Positions 51,420-63,769 of a stretch of 64,000 nt of DNA are shown here, piece by piece. A model generated the notes under the pieces. It searched no databases. It was not told the DNA's origin and worked only from the letters and a program-made list of their open reading frames with translations. Numbering within the stretch: the stretch's first letter is position 1; the number at the start of each line of letters is the position of its first letter. A program made the translations under genes and the position numbers. The DNA lies in NCBI RefSeq assembly GCF_004798685.1, contig NZ_CP039291.1, positions 2,356,001 to 2,420,000 on the forward strand. Direction: 5' to 3'. This DNA comes from Cellulomonas shaoxiangyii. Its GTDB lineage: Bacteria; Actinomycetota; Actinomycetes; Actinomycetales; Cellulomonadaceae.

Positions 51420-52067
51420 TCAAGCGGACCCGCCCCCGCCGGTGAGCGCGCCACCGTCGGCCGCGCGGTACAGGTCGCGCAGCAGGGCGATCTCGGCGCC
51501 GTGGTGGAGCACCTCCTGGTTGACCCACCACACGACCTCGAGGAACGGCACCTCGCCGTCGCTGCCGTACGGGTACGTGCTGCGGCCGACCTCGTCGAGC
51601 GCCGCGTCGTCGACCGACGTCAGCGCCTCCCGCCACGCGCCGACCGCGCCGGCGAGGTCCGCGACGGCCGTCGCCGCGTCGGTCGGGACGACGATCTCCT
51701 CCTCGGTGAGCCGCCGCGCGCCGGCGGTCCAGTCGGCCCGGCCGAGCAGCAGCTCGGTCACGTGGTGCAGCCGCCAGCCGATCGTCGTGACGGGCGGCGG
51801 GTACGGGTGCGGCCGGCCGCCGTCGCGGCCCCACTCCCCCGCACCGACGAGGACGGTGGCCCCCGTGCCGGGGCCGTCCGCGTGCCGGCGGACCGACCAC
51901 GCGCCGGGCACGGGCTCCCACAGGCGCTCGGCGTCGGTGAGGGCGTCCACGGCGACGGGCGTGCCGTCGCCGCTGTCGTGCTCCGGCCCTCGCAGCCGGG
52001 TCAGAAGCCGCGTGGTCGCGTCGTCGTACTGCGCGAGGAGCGGGGCAAGCCGGGCCGGCGTCGTCAT
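51420..52067 (-). CDS. DinB superfamily protein
   Basis: 215 aa. The four-helix-bundle DinB pattern is visible: a first helix (L-A-P-L-L-A-Q-Y-D-D-A-T), I-G-W-R-L-H-H-V-T-E-L-L-L-G with a metal-type His (about 100), and W-W-V-N-Q-E-V-L-H-H-G-A-E-I near the end with the other histidines. Members include metal-dependent thiol transferases and nickel-binding proteins; no specific role can be assigned. It lies upstream of dhaK by 76 bases and after the folC terminator. Confidence 0.82.
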   Translation of the reverse strand: MTTPARLAPLLAQYDDATTRLLTRLRGPEHDSGDGTPVAVDALTDAERLWEPVPGAWSVRRHADGPGTGATVLVGAGEWGRDGGRPHPYPPPVTTIGWRLHHVTELLLGRADWTAGARRLTEEEIVVPTDAATAVADLAGAVGAWREALTSVDDAALDEVGRSTYPYGSDGEVPFLEVVWWVNQEVLHHGAEIALLRDLYRAADGGALTGGGGSA

Positions 52068-52134
52068 CGGCCCATCATGGCCCCGCCCGGCCGCGCGCGG
52101 GGGGACGGCGCGGCCGGACCCGGGGTGCGCCGGT

Positions 52135-52166
52135 CGGTGCGGGCGGCGCCGGGGCCGCCCGCACCG
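52135..52166 (-). terminator. terminator hairpin after folC
   Basis: A perfect 13-bp stem (CGGTGCGGGCGGC at 52135..52147, complement at 52154..52166) with six-base loop starts 4 bases past the folC stop codon. No T tract. It should isolate ileS-folC from the accessory genes that follow. Confidence 0.78.
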
Positions 52167-52170
52167 CCCG

Positions 52171-53555
52171 TCAGCCGCGGCCCAGCAGCACGCGCACCTC
52201 CGCGACCAGCAGGATCGAGCCGGTCACGAGGACGCCCGAGCCGTGCTCGGCCTCGCTCTCGGCACGCTGCACGGCGATGTCGATCGCGTCGGGCAGGCGC
52301 GGCGCGACGTGCACCCGGTCCTCGCCGAAGACGTCGACCGCGATCTCCGCGAGGTCGTCGGCGTCGAGCGCGCGGTCGGACGACGCCTGCGTGACGACGA
52401 TCTCGGCCAGCACGGGCTCGAGCACGGACAGCATGCCCTCGGGGTCCTTGTCGGCCATGACGCCGACCACGCCCACGAGGCGCTCGAACGCGAACACCTC
52501 CTCGAGGCCGGCGACGAGCGCCTCGGTGCCGGCCGGGTTGTGCGCCCCGTCGACGATGATCGTCGGGCTGGAGCGCACGACCTCGAGCCGGCCCGGCGAC
52601 GTCATGTCGGCGAACGCGGTGCCGACGACGTCGGCGCCGAGCGCCGCCCCGCCGGTCAGCAGCGCCTCCGTGGCGACGAGGGCGAGCAGCGCGTTGTGCG
52701 CCTGGTGCTCGCCGTGCAGGGGCAGGTAGACGTCCGCGTAGACGCCGCCCATGCCGCGCAGCACCATCATCTGGCCGCCCACGGCGACCTGCCGCTCGAC
52801 CACCGCGATGTCGACGCCCTCGCGCACGACGCGGGCGCCGCGCTCGGCGGCCGCCGTCAGCACGACGCCCTCCACGTCCTCGTGCTGCTGCGCGAGCACG
52901 AGCGTGGCGCCGTCCTTGACGATCCCGACCTTCTCCGACGCGATCTCCACGAGCGTGTGCCCGAGGTAGCGCTCGTGGTCCATCGCGATCGGCGTGATGA
53001 CGGCGACCTCCGCGTCGAGCACGTTGGTCGCGTCCCAGCGCCCGCCCATGCCGACCTCGACGACCGCGACGTCGACGGGCGCGTCGGCGAACGCGGCGTA
53101 CGCCATGACGACGAACACCTCGAAGAACGACAGCCGCGGCTCGCCGCGCTCGGCGGACTGCGCGTCGACCATGTGCACGTACGGGGCCACGTCCTGCCAG
53201 ACCTCGACGAAGCGCTCGTCGCTGATGGGCTCGCCGTCGATCGCGATGCGCTCGTTCACGCGGGTCAGGTGCGGGCTGGTGAAGCGCCCGGTGCGCAGGC
53301 CGTGCTCGCGCAGCAGCCGCTCGACCATGCGCGCGGTGGACGTCTTGCCGTTCGTCCCGGTCACGTGCACCGAGCGGAACGCGCGCTGCGGGTCGCCCAG
53401 CAGGTCGAGCACCGCCCGCACGCGCGACAGCTCGGGGTCGATGTCGTGCTCGGGCGCGCGGGCGAGGATGCCGCGGTAGACCTCGTCGGCGGCCTCGCGC
53501 GCGGCGCGGGCCGCGGCGTCGCGCAGGTGGTCGGCCCCGCCCGGCCGTGCGGCGC

Positions 53556-53559
<4 letters not shown>
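52171..53559 (-). CDS. folC: folylpolyglutamate synthase / dihydrofolate synthase
   Basis: 462-aa ligase adding glutamates to folates. P-loop [11 protein letters not shown] (about 66), [12 protein letters not shown] (about 167), and V-D-G-A-H-N-P-A-G (about 330) are intact. GTG 53559 overlaps the ileS stop (GTGA), so folC is translated with ileS. Normally followed by DUF4233 and ndk. Confidence 0.96.
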
Positions 53560-56819
<3,260 letters not shown>

Positions 56820-56838
56820 GGGCGGTGCTCCTGGTCTC

Positions 56839-56858
56839 GCCCGTCCTCGCGGACGGGC
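56839..56858 (-). promoter_or_regulatory. GNRA-capped hairpin before the ileS ribosome site
   Basis: GCCCGTCC and its perfect complement, 8 bp, closed by a GCGA tetraloop in the mRNA, directly upstream of the AGGAG of ileS. Probably part of the T-box expression platform. Confidence 0.5.
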
Positions 56859-56859
56859 A

Positions 56860-57066
56860 ACGGTCGGACCACGAGGACGACGACACCCGGACGACCCGGG
56901 CGGCACCGCGGTACCACCTCGCTTGCCCGCGCGCCGGGGCGCGCGGACCACTCTCGCTGCGGCTGTGACGGGCCTGCCCCGTCCGGCTCTACTGAGGACG
57001 CGCCTGCTGCGACGCGGTTCCCGTTCTTCCGGAGGCTCACCGGTGATGGCCGGGTCGACGCCTGTG
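56860..57066 (-). promoter_or_regulatory. T-box leader (isoleucine) of ileS
   Basis: The invariant T-box TGGTACCGCG lies at 56907..56916 on the minus strand inside GCGAGGTGGTACCGCGG. Upstream, the specifier ATC (57045..57047, an isoleucine codon) sits in C-C-A-T-C-A-C-C-G-G-T-G-A as in mycobacterial ileS leaders, with a short Stem I. Uncharged tRNA-Ile pairs its anticodon with ATC and its 3' end with the T-box bulge. Actinobacterial ileS T-boxes act on translation by freeing the ribosome site, which fits the lack of a T-run terminator. Confidence 0.88.
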
Positions 57067-57071
57067 CGCCC

Positions 57072-57102
57072 ATCGTAGCGACGCGTGCGCCGCGCGCGTC
57101 CA
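57072..57102 (-). promoter_or_regulatory. candidate promoter of the ileS leader
   Basis: TACGAT (57072..57077) is a good -10; TGGACG (57097..57102) a weak -35 at 19 bases. Transcription would begin near 57065, at the start of the T-box RNA. Confidence 0.45.
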
Positions 57103-57117
57103 CGAGAATGGACCGCG

Positions 57118-57834
57118 ATGACCCACCCGCCCCTCCCCGCCCCCCGCCCGCTCGTCCTGCTCGACCTCGACGGCACGCTCATGGACTCCGCGCCCGGGGT
57201 GCTGTCCTCGGTGCGGGCCGCCTACGGCCACCTCGGCGTGCCGGCCCCCGCCGACGCGGTGATGCGCACGTTCGTCGGGCCACCCATCCGGCGCTCGTTC
57301 ACCGCGCACGGCGTCGCCGCCGAGCACCTGGCCGACGTGGTCGCGGTCTACAACGAGCACTTCGGGCGCGTCGGCGTGTGGGACACGACCGTCTTCGACG
57401 GCGTCCCCGAGGCCCTGCGGACCCTGCGCGACGCCGGTGCGCTGCTCGTCGTCGCGACCGCCAAGCCCGTCGCGTGGGCCGTGCCGATCTGCGCCGAGGT
57501 CGGCCTCACGCCGCTGCTCGACGCGGTCGTCGGAGCGCCCGCCGACGAGTCGGAGTCGAAGGCGCAGATCATGGGCCGCGCGATCGCGTGGGTGCGGTCG
57601 ACGACCGGGGTGGACCCCGACCCGGCCCGCACGGTCATGGTCGGCGACCGCGAGCACGACGTCGAGGGCGCGCACGCGCACGGCATCGCGTGCGTCGGCG
57701 TCGGCTGGGGCTACGGCGGCGAGGAGGAGCTGCTGCGCGCCGGTGCGGCCGAGGTCGTGCACGACGTGGCCGACCTGGCCCCGCGCCTGCTCCACCGTCT
57801 CGGCCTCCCGGCCCCGGCACGCCCGCCGTCCTGA
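57118..57834 (+). CDS. HAD family phosphatase, Gph type
   Basis: 238 aa. HAD motif [12 protein letters not shown] (about 18), motif II Thr in V-V-A-T-A-K-P (about 115), motif III Lys, and motif [13 protein letters not shown] (about 180). The C1 helical cap is that of phosphoglycolate phosphatase and its relatives; 5'-nucleotidase-like activity on small phosphates is equally possible. Divergent from ileS. No ribosome site; GAGAAT eight bases before ATG may be a -10. Confidence 0.88.
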   Translation: MTHPPLPAPRPLVLLDLDGTLMDSAPGVLSSVRAAYGHLGVPAPADAVMRTFVGPPIRRSFTAHGVAAEHLADVVAVYNEHFGRVGVWDTTVFDGVPEALRTLRDAGALLVVATAKPVAWAVPICAEVGLTPLLDAVVGAPADESESKAQIMGRAIAWVRSTTGVDPDPARTVMVGDREHDVEGAHAHGIACVGVGWGYGGEEELLRAGAAEVVHDVADLAPRLLHRLGLPAPARPPS

Positions 57835-57903
57835 CCCCCACGCGGCCGCGACCAGGTACGACACGCCGCTGCGCGGCCGGGACGGGTGTGCGACGCTCGC
57901 AGG

Positions 57904-58764
57904 GTGAGCACCACCACGCCCGACCCCTCGGACGCGCTGTTCCCCGGGCGGCAGTTCATCAGCACGGTCCTCGAGTCCCTCGAGACGAAGACGACCATGT
58001 CGGGGCGGCTCACGCGCCGCTACCTGCAGCGCGCCGCGATGGCGGGCGTCATCATCGGCCTGCTGTACGGCACGCACTACGCCGTCGTGGCCGCGTTCGC
58101 GTCGATCGAGGTGGGCGGGGGGACGACGCTGCAGCCCGTCGGCCGGATGGTCGGCGCCGTGGCGTTCGGGTGGGCGCTGGTGTTCATCTACTACTCGCGC
58201 TCCGAGCTGCTGACGTCGAACATGATGATCGTCTCCATCGGCGCGTACCACCGGCGCACGGGCTGGGGGCGGGCGCTGCGCCTGCTCGGCCTGTGCTACC
58301 TCGGCAACCTCGTCGGCGGGCTGTTCGTCGCGGGCCTGCTGCGGTTCTCCACGCTCGTCGAGGGGGCGGCGCTCGACCAGATGGTCGCGGCCGTGGACCA
58401 CAAGCTCGACTACGTCACCGCCGGGCCCGGCGGCTGGGCCGACCTGCTCGTGCGCGCGATCCTGTGCAACTTCTGCATCAACCTCGCGATGCTGCTCGCC
58501 TACAACGGCCTCATCAAGGACGACCTGACGAAGTCGCTGGTCATGATCGTCTCGGTGTTCATCTTCGCGTTCCTCGGCCTCGAGCACTCGGTCGCCAACA
58601 CGGTGCTGTTCTCCATCGTCGGGCTCCGCGAGGGCATCGACCTCGGGCTCGCGGCGGGCAACCTCGCGCTCGCCCTCGTCGGGAACTTCATCGGCGGCGG
58701 GCTCCTCATCGGCCTGTACTACGCGTGGGTCAACGACGACTCGCGGTGGAGGCCGGCGGCCTAA
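57904..58764 (+). CDS. formate/nitrite transporter family membrane protein
   Basis: 286 aa with six or more membrane helices and the FNT pentameric-channel layout: M-A-G-V-I-I-G-L-L-Y-G near helix 1, a helix ending G-N-L-V-G-G, N-F-C-I-N-L-A (the conserved N-x-x-x-N-L type segment, about 185) and F-L-G-L-E-H-S-V-A-N (about 222), close to the family G-F-E-H-x-V-A-N. Formate, nitrite or hydrosulfide transport cannot be distinguished. GTG 57904 was chosen by position; ribosome site weak. Confidence 0.87.
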   Translation: MSTTTPDPSDALFPGRQFISTVLESLETKTTMSGRLTRRYLQRAAMAGVIIGLLYGTHYAVVAAFASIEVGGGTTLQPVGRMVGAVAFGWALVFIYYSRSELLTSNMMIVSIGAYHRRTGWGRALRLLGLCYLGNLVGGLFVAGLLRFSTLVEGAALDQMVAAVDHKLDYVTAGPGGWADLLVRAILCNFCINLAMLLAYNGLIKDDLTKSLVMIVSVFIFAFLGLEHSVANTVLFSIVGLREGIDLGLAAGNLALALVGNFIGGGLLIGLYYAWVNDDSRWRPAA

Positions 58765-58802
58765 GGCGCCGCCCGCGTCGGCGCGCCGTGGGTCGCGGCG
58801 CC
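58765..58802. terminator. possible shared hairpin between convergent genes
   Basis: GGCGCCGC at 58765..58772 and its complement at 58795..58802 with a 22-base GC-rich loop, in the gap between the FNT gene and the convergent PaaK-like gene. No T tract. Confidence 0.3.
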
Positions 58803-58836
58803 GGCGAGCGGCAGCGCGGACCGGGCGCACGTCCCG

Positions 58837-60345
58837 TCAGGGCGTCCGCGTGGCCGGGTCCAGGGCCGTGCTGAACCGGTGCGGCTTGCCGTGGCCGGTC
58901 GCGGACCGGTCCGCGACGCGCAGGTCCACCGGGCGGCCCAGCCACTCCCGGACCGCACGCGCCGCACGGTCGGCCGCGCCGGGGTGCGCGGGCACGGCCG
59001 TCAGACGCACCCCGCCCGTCGCGTCCTGGTGCAGGTGCCACGCCAGCAGGTCTGCGGCCTGCAGCACCTGCGTCGCGTCGACCGAGGGACGCCACCGGCC
59101 GGCCGCGTCGGCGAACCGCACCGGCGCGCGCCCCTCGAGCCCCACGAGCACCGTGCCGCGCGCGTCGCGGCGCAGCGCCGCGTGGTCGCCCGTGCGGTAC
59201 CGCAGCAGCGGCAGGTAGGGGTTCTCGTCCACGGTCACGACGACCTCGCCGCGCGCGCCGTCGGGCACGGGCGCACCCGACGCGTCCAGCACCTCGACGT
59301 GCACGCGGCGGTCCACGACGACGTGGTCGCCGTCGTCGAGGGCCGCCGCGACCGGGCCCGTCTCGCGCAGGCCGTACAGGTCGACGAGCGGCGCGCCCCA
59401 CGTCGCGCGGACCGCGGCGCGGACCGCGGGGGTCACGTGCGTGGCGCCGTTGACCACCGCGACGGGGTGCAGCTCGAGGCCGGCCCCGGCGAGCTCGAGC
59501 AGGTGCAGGAGCGGCAGGGCGCTCGTGCTCACCACCTGCGGGTCGACGTCCGCGAGCCACCGCTCGCGGTCCCCCGGCCGGCGCCACGCCGACGCGTCGA
59601 GGTTCACGCGCGCCATCAGCGGGACCGGCGTCCCGGCGGGCCGCGGGAACGCCGACATCGCCGAGACGTACGTGAACGCCGTGCGCTGGTCGACGAGGTT
59701 GAGCAGTCCCAGCCGGTCGGGGTCCGCGAACCACGTGCCGCCCGCCGCCGCGACGAGGTCGTGCAGCAGGAGCAGGTCCGCCGCGACCCAGCGGGGGTGC
59801 AGCGGCACGCGCAGCGCGGCACCGGTGCTGCCCGAGCTCGTGCCCTCGAGCACGCGGTCGAGCGGCACGTCGACCGGCACGTGCGCGGCCAGGTCGGCGA
59901 CGAGGTCGGCGCGCGTGACGGTGGGCAGCGCGTGCAGCGGCGTCGAGGCGCCGCTCGTGCCGGCGCGCGCCGCGGAGCGGTACCGGGGCACGGTGGCGTG
60001 GGCGCGGGCCACGAGCGCGGCGACCCAGGACGGGGGGCCGTCGGGTGGACCGGCCGGCCCCGTGCCGGGCGACCCCGCGCGGGCGTCGCCGGCCGGGTGG
60101 GCCTGCCGCCGTGCCGCGAGCGCCGCGAGGTCGCCGGCGTCGAGCCGGTCGCCCGTCGCGTGCACCCACACGGGCGCCGCGGGGTGCGCGCGGCCGGCCG
60201 TGACCCGGTCGAGGTCCGCGTCCGCGAGCGCGGGCCAGCGCTCGTGGTCGGCGAGCGTGGCCGCACCCATGGCCGCGTACTCGGCGAGCAGGTCGTCCGG
60301 GACGTCCGGCGGGGCGGCGGCCGCGGGTGTGTCAGTAGTTCGCAT
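58837..60345 (-). CDS. PaaK/CapK-like adenylate-forming enzyme
   Basis: 502 aa. Phenylacetate-CoA-ligase-type (COG1541) features: a P-loop T-S-S-G-S-T-G-A-A-L-R-V (about 170), Y-G-L-R-E-T-G (about 325), L-L-R-Y-R-T-G-D-H (about 378), and the C-terminal G-H-G-K-P-H-R lysine region (about 485). It should activate a carboxylate with ATP and transfer it to CoA or another acceptor. The first 130 residues are Ala/His/Asp-rich and unlike PaaK. ATG 60345 overlaps the previous gene by 14 bases. No paa or capsule genes are nearby. Confidence 0.82.
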   Translation of the reverse strand: MRTTDTPAAAAPPDVPDDLLAEYAAMGAATLADHERWPALADADLDRVTAGRAHPAAPVWVHATGDRLDAGDLAALAARRQAHPAGDARAGSPGTGPAGPPDGPPSWVAALVARAHATVPRYRSAARAGTSGASTPLHALPTVTRADLVADLAAHVPVDVPLDRVLEGTSSGSTGAALRVPLHPRWVAADLLLLHDLVAAAGGTWFADPDRLGLLNLVDQRTAFTYVSAMSAFPRPAGTPVPLMARVNLDASAWRRPGDRERWLADVDPQVVSTSALPLLHLLELAGAGLELHPVAVVNGATHVTPAVRAAVRATWGAPLVDLYGLRETGPVAAALDDGDHVVVDRRVHVEVLDASGAPVPDGARGEVVVTVDENPYLPLLRYRTGDHAALRRDARGTVLVGLEGRAPVRFADAAGRWRPSVDATQVLQAADLLAWHLHQDATGGVRLTAVPAHPGAADRAARAVREWLGRPVDLRVADRSATGHGKPHRFSTALDPATRTP

Positions 60346-60979
60346 ACTGCGCCGCCGCCTCCTTCGCGCGCTCCGCCGCGAGCCGGGCCGCGAGCTCGCG
60401 CGCGCGCCGCTGCTCCTGCGCCGTCTCGGCCGCCATGCGACGCCGGTGGACCGTGCTGACCGCCACCCACGCGTCGAGCGCGAGGGCGTCGTCCTCCCCG
60501 GCGGCCCGCAGACCGGCGACGGCGAGGAACGCGCGCACCAGCTCCTCGCGCGCGAGGTCGTCGGCGAGCCAGGCGGCGCCCGCGCGCAGCCCCGCGAGCG
60601 CGTCCGGGAGGACCGTCGCGACCGCGTAGAGCCACAGGGCCGCGCCGCCCGCGTCGGCGGCGGCCGCGCGGGTGCCGGGATCGGCGCGCACGGCCGGGTC
60701 GGCGACGAGCCAGCACGCGAGCAGCGCGGGCACCGCGCGGTCGCGGTCCACCAGCGCACCGTCCAGCACGCCCAGCCGCGCGGGGTCGAGCACGGTGCCG
60801 TCGAGGGCGACGGCGAGGTCCGCGACGACCGCGGGTGCCGCCACCGCGTCGTCGAACAGCTCGGCGGGCGTCTGCGCGAGCCGGTGCAGGAGCGTCTCGA
60901 GGCCAGGACCGTCCCGGCGGGCACCCGGCACGACGGCGGCGGGCACCGCGCCCGTCGCGCCCGGAGCGGCCGGCGTCAT
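60332..60979 (-). CDS. unrecognised helical protein with charged coiled-coil tail
   Basis: 215 aa. Mainly alpha-helical, with Ala/Leu/Asp-rich helices (E-T-L-L-H-R-L-A-Q-T-P-A-E-L-F-D-D; A-L-W-L-Y-A-V-A-T-V). The last 35 residues form a Glu/Arg/Ala-rich coiled coil and the chain ends in an unusual A-Q-Y-A-N-Y. No domain recognised. ATG overlaps the VWA gene's stop by one base, and its own end overlaps the PaaK-like gene, so it is a fixed member of this operon and perhaps a structural subunit or substrate. Confidence 0.72.
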   Translation of the reverse strand: MTPAAPGATGAVPAAVVPGARRDGPGLETLLHRLAQTPAELFDDAVAAPAVVADLAVALDGTVLDPARLGVLDGALVDRDRAVPALLACWLVADPAVRADPGTRAAAADAGGAALWLYAVATVLPDALAGLRAGAAWLADDLAREELVRAFLAVAGLRAAGEDDALALDAWVAVSTVHRRRMAAETAQEQRRARELAARLAAERAKEAAAQYANY

Positions 60980-62784
60980 CGCGCACCTCCGACCGGCGAC
61001 CACGTCCGGCGCGCGAAGTCCGCGGCGAAGTCGACGAGCCGCGCGTCGGCGTCCACCCAGTACACGTCGACCCCGTCGGGCACGGCCGCCGTCACGGCCG
61101 CCCGGCGCCGCTCGGGCACGTCGAGCAGCAGCGAGGCGCCGCCGCCCGCGCGCGCGAGCGAGCGCACGGCGACGTCGTCGTCCGGGTCCGCGCGGTGGCG
61201 CCCGTCCGGGCCCCGGCGGACCGGCTGGAACATCGTCAGCACGCCGTCGTCGGACACCACGGCCACGTGGGTCGGCCCGGTGGCCGTCGGGCCGTGGTCC
61301 GCGTCGCCCAGGTACGTGCGCTCCAGGAGCGCCAGCGGGAACGCGGTGCCGCTGCCGAAGAACGCGACGACCGCGCGCAGCACCGCGTCGGCGTCCCGCG
61401 TGAAGCCGTCCGTGCCGGCGACCTGGTGCGGTCCGCTCCACGTGGTCGCCTGCACGCGCGCCCCCACGCGCAGGGCGGACAGCGCCAGCACCGCGCCCGC
61501 GAGCGCGACGTGCGAGAACTGCTTCGGGTCGGGCATGGAGCCCGACGAGTCGAGGTAGAGGTCGAGGTCGACGGGGCGCACCAGCGGCGTGGCGGGCGTG
61601 TCGTCGAGCACCTGGCGGCGCACGGTCGTGATGCCCGGGACCACGACCGGCGACGCCGACACGGTGCCGGTCCAGTCGACGTCGGCGAGGTCGTCCCCCA
61701 CGTCCCACTGCTCGTACCCGCCGAGCAGCGGGTCGGGCACGCTCTCGCGCCGGTCGACCGGGAACGGCACCAGGTGCGCCGACGCGCGCTCCCGATACCA
61801 CGCCACGGCGACGTCCTCCAGGGTCGACGTGTCGCCGAGGGCCTGCAGGACCGCGTGCAGGTCGGCGGGCAGGAGCAGGTTCCCGTCGGCGCCGGCCGCG
61901 CTGCCGGTCGCGGCCGCGACCGGGGCGTCGGGCTCGTCCCGCGCCGTCGCGGCGTCACCGACGACGGCCGGGTCGAGCGCGGGGTGCACGACGGGGCCGC
62001 CGAGGGCGGCGTCGCCCGCGAGCCCGTACGGCAGGCCCGCGGCGTCGCCCTCGTCGGTGCACACGACGCGCAGGACACGCTCCGCCAGGCCGGCGTCCTC
62101 GAGGTCGTGCTGCGCGAGCGTCGTCCGCACCAGGCTCGCGAAGCCGCCGGCTCCGCCGACCGGGTCGCGCGCGTAGACGCGGACGAGCCGCGCGCACAGC
62201 CAGGCGGCGGACTCGTCGACCGCCGCGTCGCCGGCGAGCGTCCCGCGCGGCAGGCGCCACAGCACCTCGTCGGCGCGCAGGACGAGGGCCATGAGCGGGT
62301 CGGCGGGCGGGCCGAGCGCCCGCCACACCGCGGCCAGGTCGGCCGCTCCGGTGCGCTGCAGGCGGTCGTTGATCAGCAGGTCGCTCCACAGGTTGGCGAC
62401 CGGTCCGACCAGCCGGTCCTGGTCCACGAGACCTGCCCGCACGCGCGCCGCGATCCGCACGCGCGTGCGGTGGTCCACCGGGGACAGCAGGTGGTGGCCG
62501 ACCTCGTGCGCGAGGACCGCGACGGCGTGGTCGGCCAGGCCGCGCGCCACGGCGTCGGCGAGGTCCACATGCACCTCGACCCGCCGGCCGTCGTACCAGG
62601 CGAAGGAGCCGACGTCGGGGGCGTCGTCCGTGTGCAGCACGGGCGCGTGCATGCGCGACGCGCGGCCCCACGCGGCGAGCGCGTCGGGCCACGCCGCACG
62701 CCAGCGGTCGGCGACGGCGTCGAGGTCGGGGCCGTCGCCGGGGGCGCGCGCGCCGCGCGCCGGCGCCGTGGCGTCCGCGCTCAT
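60976..62784 (-). CDS. HExxH metallopeptidase-like and VWA domain protein
   Basis: 602 aa. N-terminal part has A-H-E-V-G-H-H (residues 92-98) followed 30 residues on by N-L-W-S-D-L-L-I-N-D-R-L (about 131-142); this HExxH plus N-x-x-x-D-x-x-I-N layout resembles the putative metallopeptidase domain of DUF2201-type proteins. The C-terminal part is a von Willebrand A domain with a MIDAS D-S-S-G-S (about 408) and Asp in V-V-S-D-D-G. Such proteins usually work with a MoxR AAA+ ATPase, not seen here. ATG overlaps the preceding stop (ATGA). Confidence 0.8.
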   Translation of the reverse strand: MSADATAPARGARAPGDGPDLDAVADRWRAAWPDALAAWGRASRMHAPVLHTDDAPDVGSFAWYDGRRVEVHVDLADAVARGLADHAVAVLAHEVGHHLLSPVDHRTRVRIAARVRAGLVDQDRLVGPVANLWSDLLINDRLQRTGAADLAAVWRALGPPADPLMALVLRADEVLWRLPRGTLAGDAAVDESAAWLCARLVRVYARDPVGGAGGFASLVRTTLAQHDLEDAGLAERVLRVVCTDEGDAAGLPYGLAGDAALGGPVVHPALDPAVVGDAATARDEPDAPVAAATGSAAGADGNLLLPADLHAVLQALGDTSTLEDVAVAWYRERASAHLVPFPVDRRESVPDPLLGGYEQWDVGDDLADVDWTGTVSASPVVVPGITTVRRQVLDDTPATPLVRPVDLDLYLDSSGSMPDPKQFSHVALAGAVLALSALRVGARVQATTWSGPHQVAGTDGFTRDADAVLRAVVAFFGSGTAFPLALLERTYLGDADHGPTATGPTHVAVVSDDGVLTMFQPVRRGPDGRHRADPDDDVAVRSLARAGGGASLLLDVPERRRAAVTAAVPDGVDVYWVDADARLVDFAADFARRTWSPVGGAR

Positions 62785-63769
62785 GCGGCCCGGCCCTGCG
62801 GCGCCGTGCGCACGACGTCGAGCGCGTAGGAGTGGGCCCGGCTGACGAGCACGACGTCCGCGGGGCCGGCGGGGGCGGGGACCACGCCGGTGACGGTGTC
62901 GGACCAGGGCACCGGGAGCGCCGCGGGCACCGGCGGCTCCCGGCGCGCGGGCACGGTCGCGTCGCCCGCGGGGCCGGGCTCGGTCGTGAGCTCGGCGTCG
63001 AGCGCGACGACCGCGGACCCGTGCACGTCCGCGACCACCGCCCACCGCCGCCCGTCCGCGAGCGCGAGCCACCCCGAGGGTCCGCCGGGCACGGCGCGCG
63101 GCAGCCCGACCCACGGCCCGCCCAGCGGCAGGAACCCGCCGACGCGCGCGACGACCCCGGGGTCGGTCGCCGCACCGGGCCACCACCACCGGTCGGCCCG
63201 GTGCCGCTCCAGCACGGTCGCGACGTCGACGTCGCCCGGCAGTGCCAGGAGCGGGCCCGCGAGCTCCGCGGGCAGGTGCGCGGCCGCGTCGAGCGCGGCG
63301 TCGCGGTACCGGACGAGGCCGCAGCGCCACGCGGCGACGAGCATCGCGCCACGCACGTGCACCGGGTCCGCGGGTGCCGGCGCCGCGGCCACCAGCCCGG
63401 CCCACCGCTCGACGGGGACCCGCCGGCCGACGACCGCCGCGGCGGCGACGCACGCGTCGACCACCGCGTCGGGGTGCGCGTCCCACCAGCCGCGCAGCAG
63501 CGGCAGCGCGCGCAGCACGGCGGCGCGCTGCGGGTGGTCCCCGGCCCAGCGTCCGCGGGCCACCAGGTCCAGCGTCACGCGCACGACGGGGAGCGTGCGG
63601 CGGGCGTCACCGGTGGCCGCCACGACCGGCTCGAGCTCGGCCAGCGCGGCTCGGACGGCGGATCCGCTCGCGCCGGCGGCGGCCGCGCGCCGCAGCCACC
63701 CGTCGACCGTGCCGGCGTGGTCGCGCAGAACCCGCCCGAGCGGAGCGTCGGGTCCGGCGCGGTGGTCAC
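62781..63769 (-). CDS. unrecognised protein with probable one-base frameshift near its start
   Basis: From the GTG at 63623 a clean 280-aa reading frame runs to the stop at 62781, but coding-like sequence (L-R-D-H-A-G-T-V-D-G-W-L-R-R, high GC at third positions) continues upstream in the same frame with no ATG, GTG or TTG. A GTG at 63769 overlaps the previous stop (GTGA), as elsewhere in this operon, but is in another frame; one extra base near 63732..63742 (a GGGCGGG run) would join them to about 329 aa. No domain recognised; the last 120 residues are beta-rich. Second gene of the VWA/PaaK operon. Confidence 0.68.
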
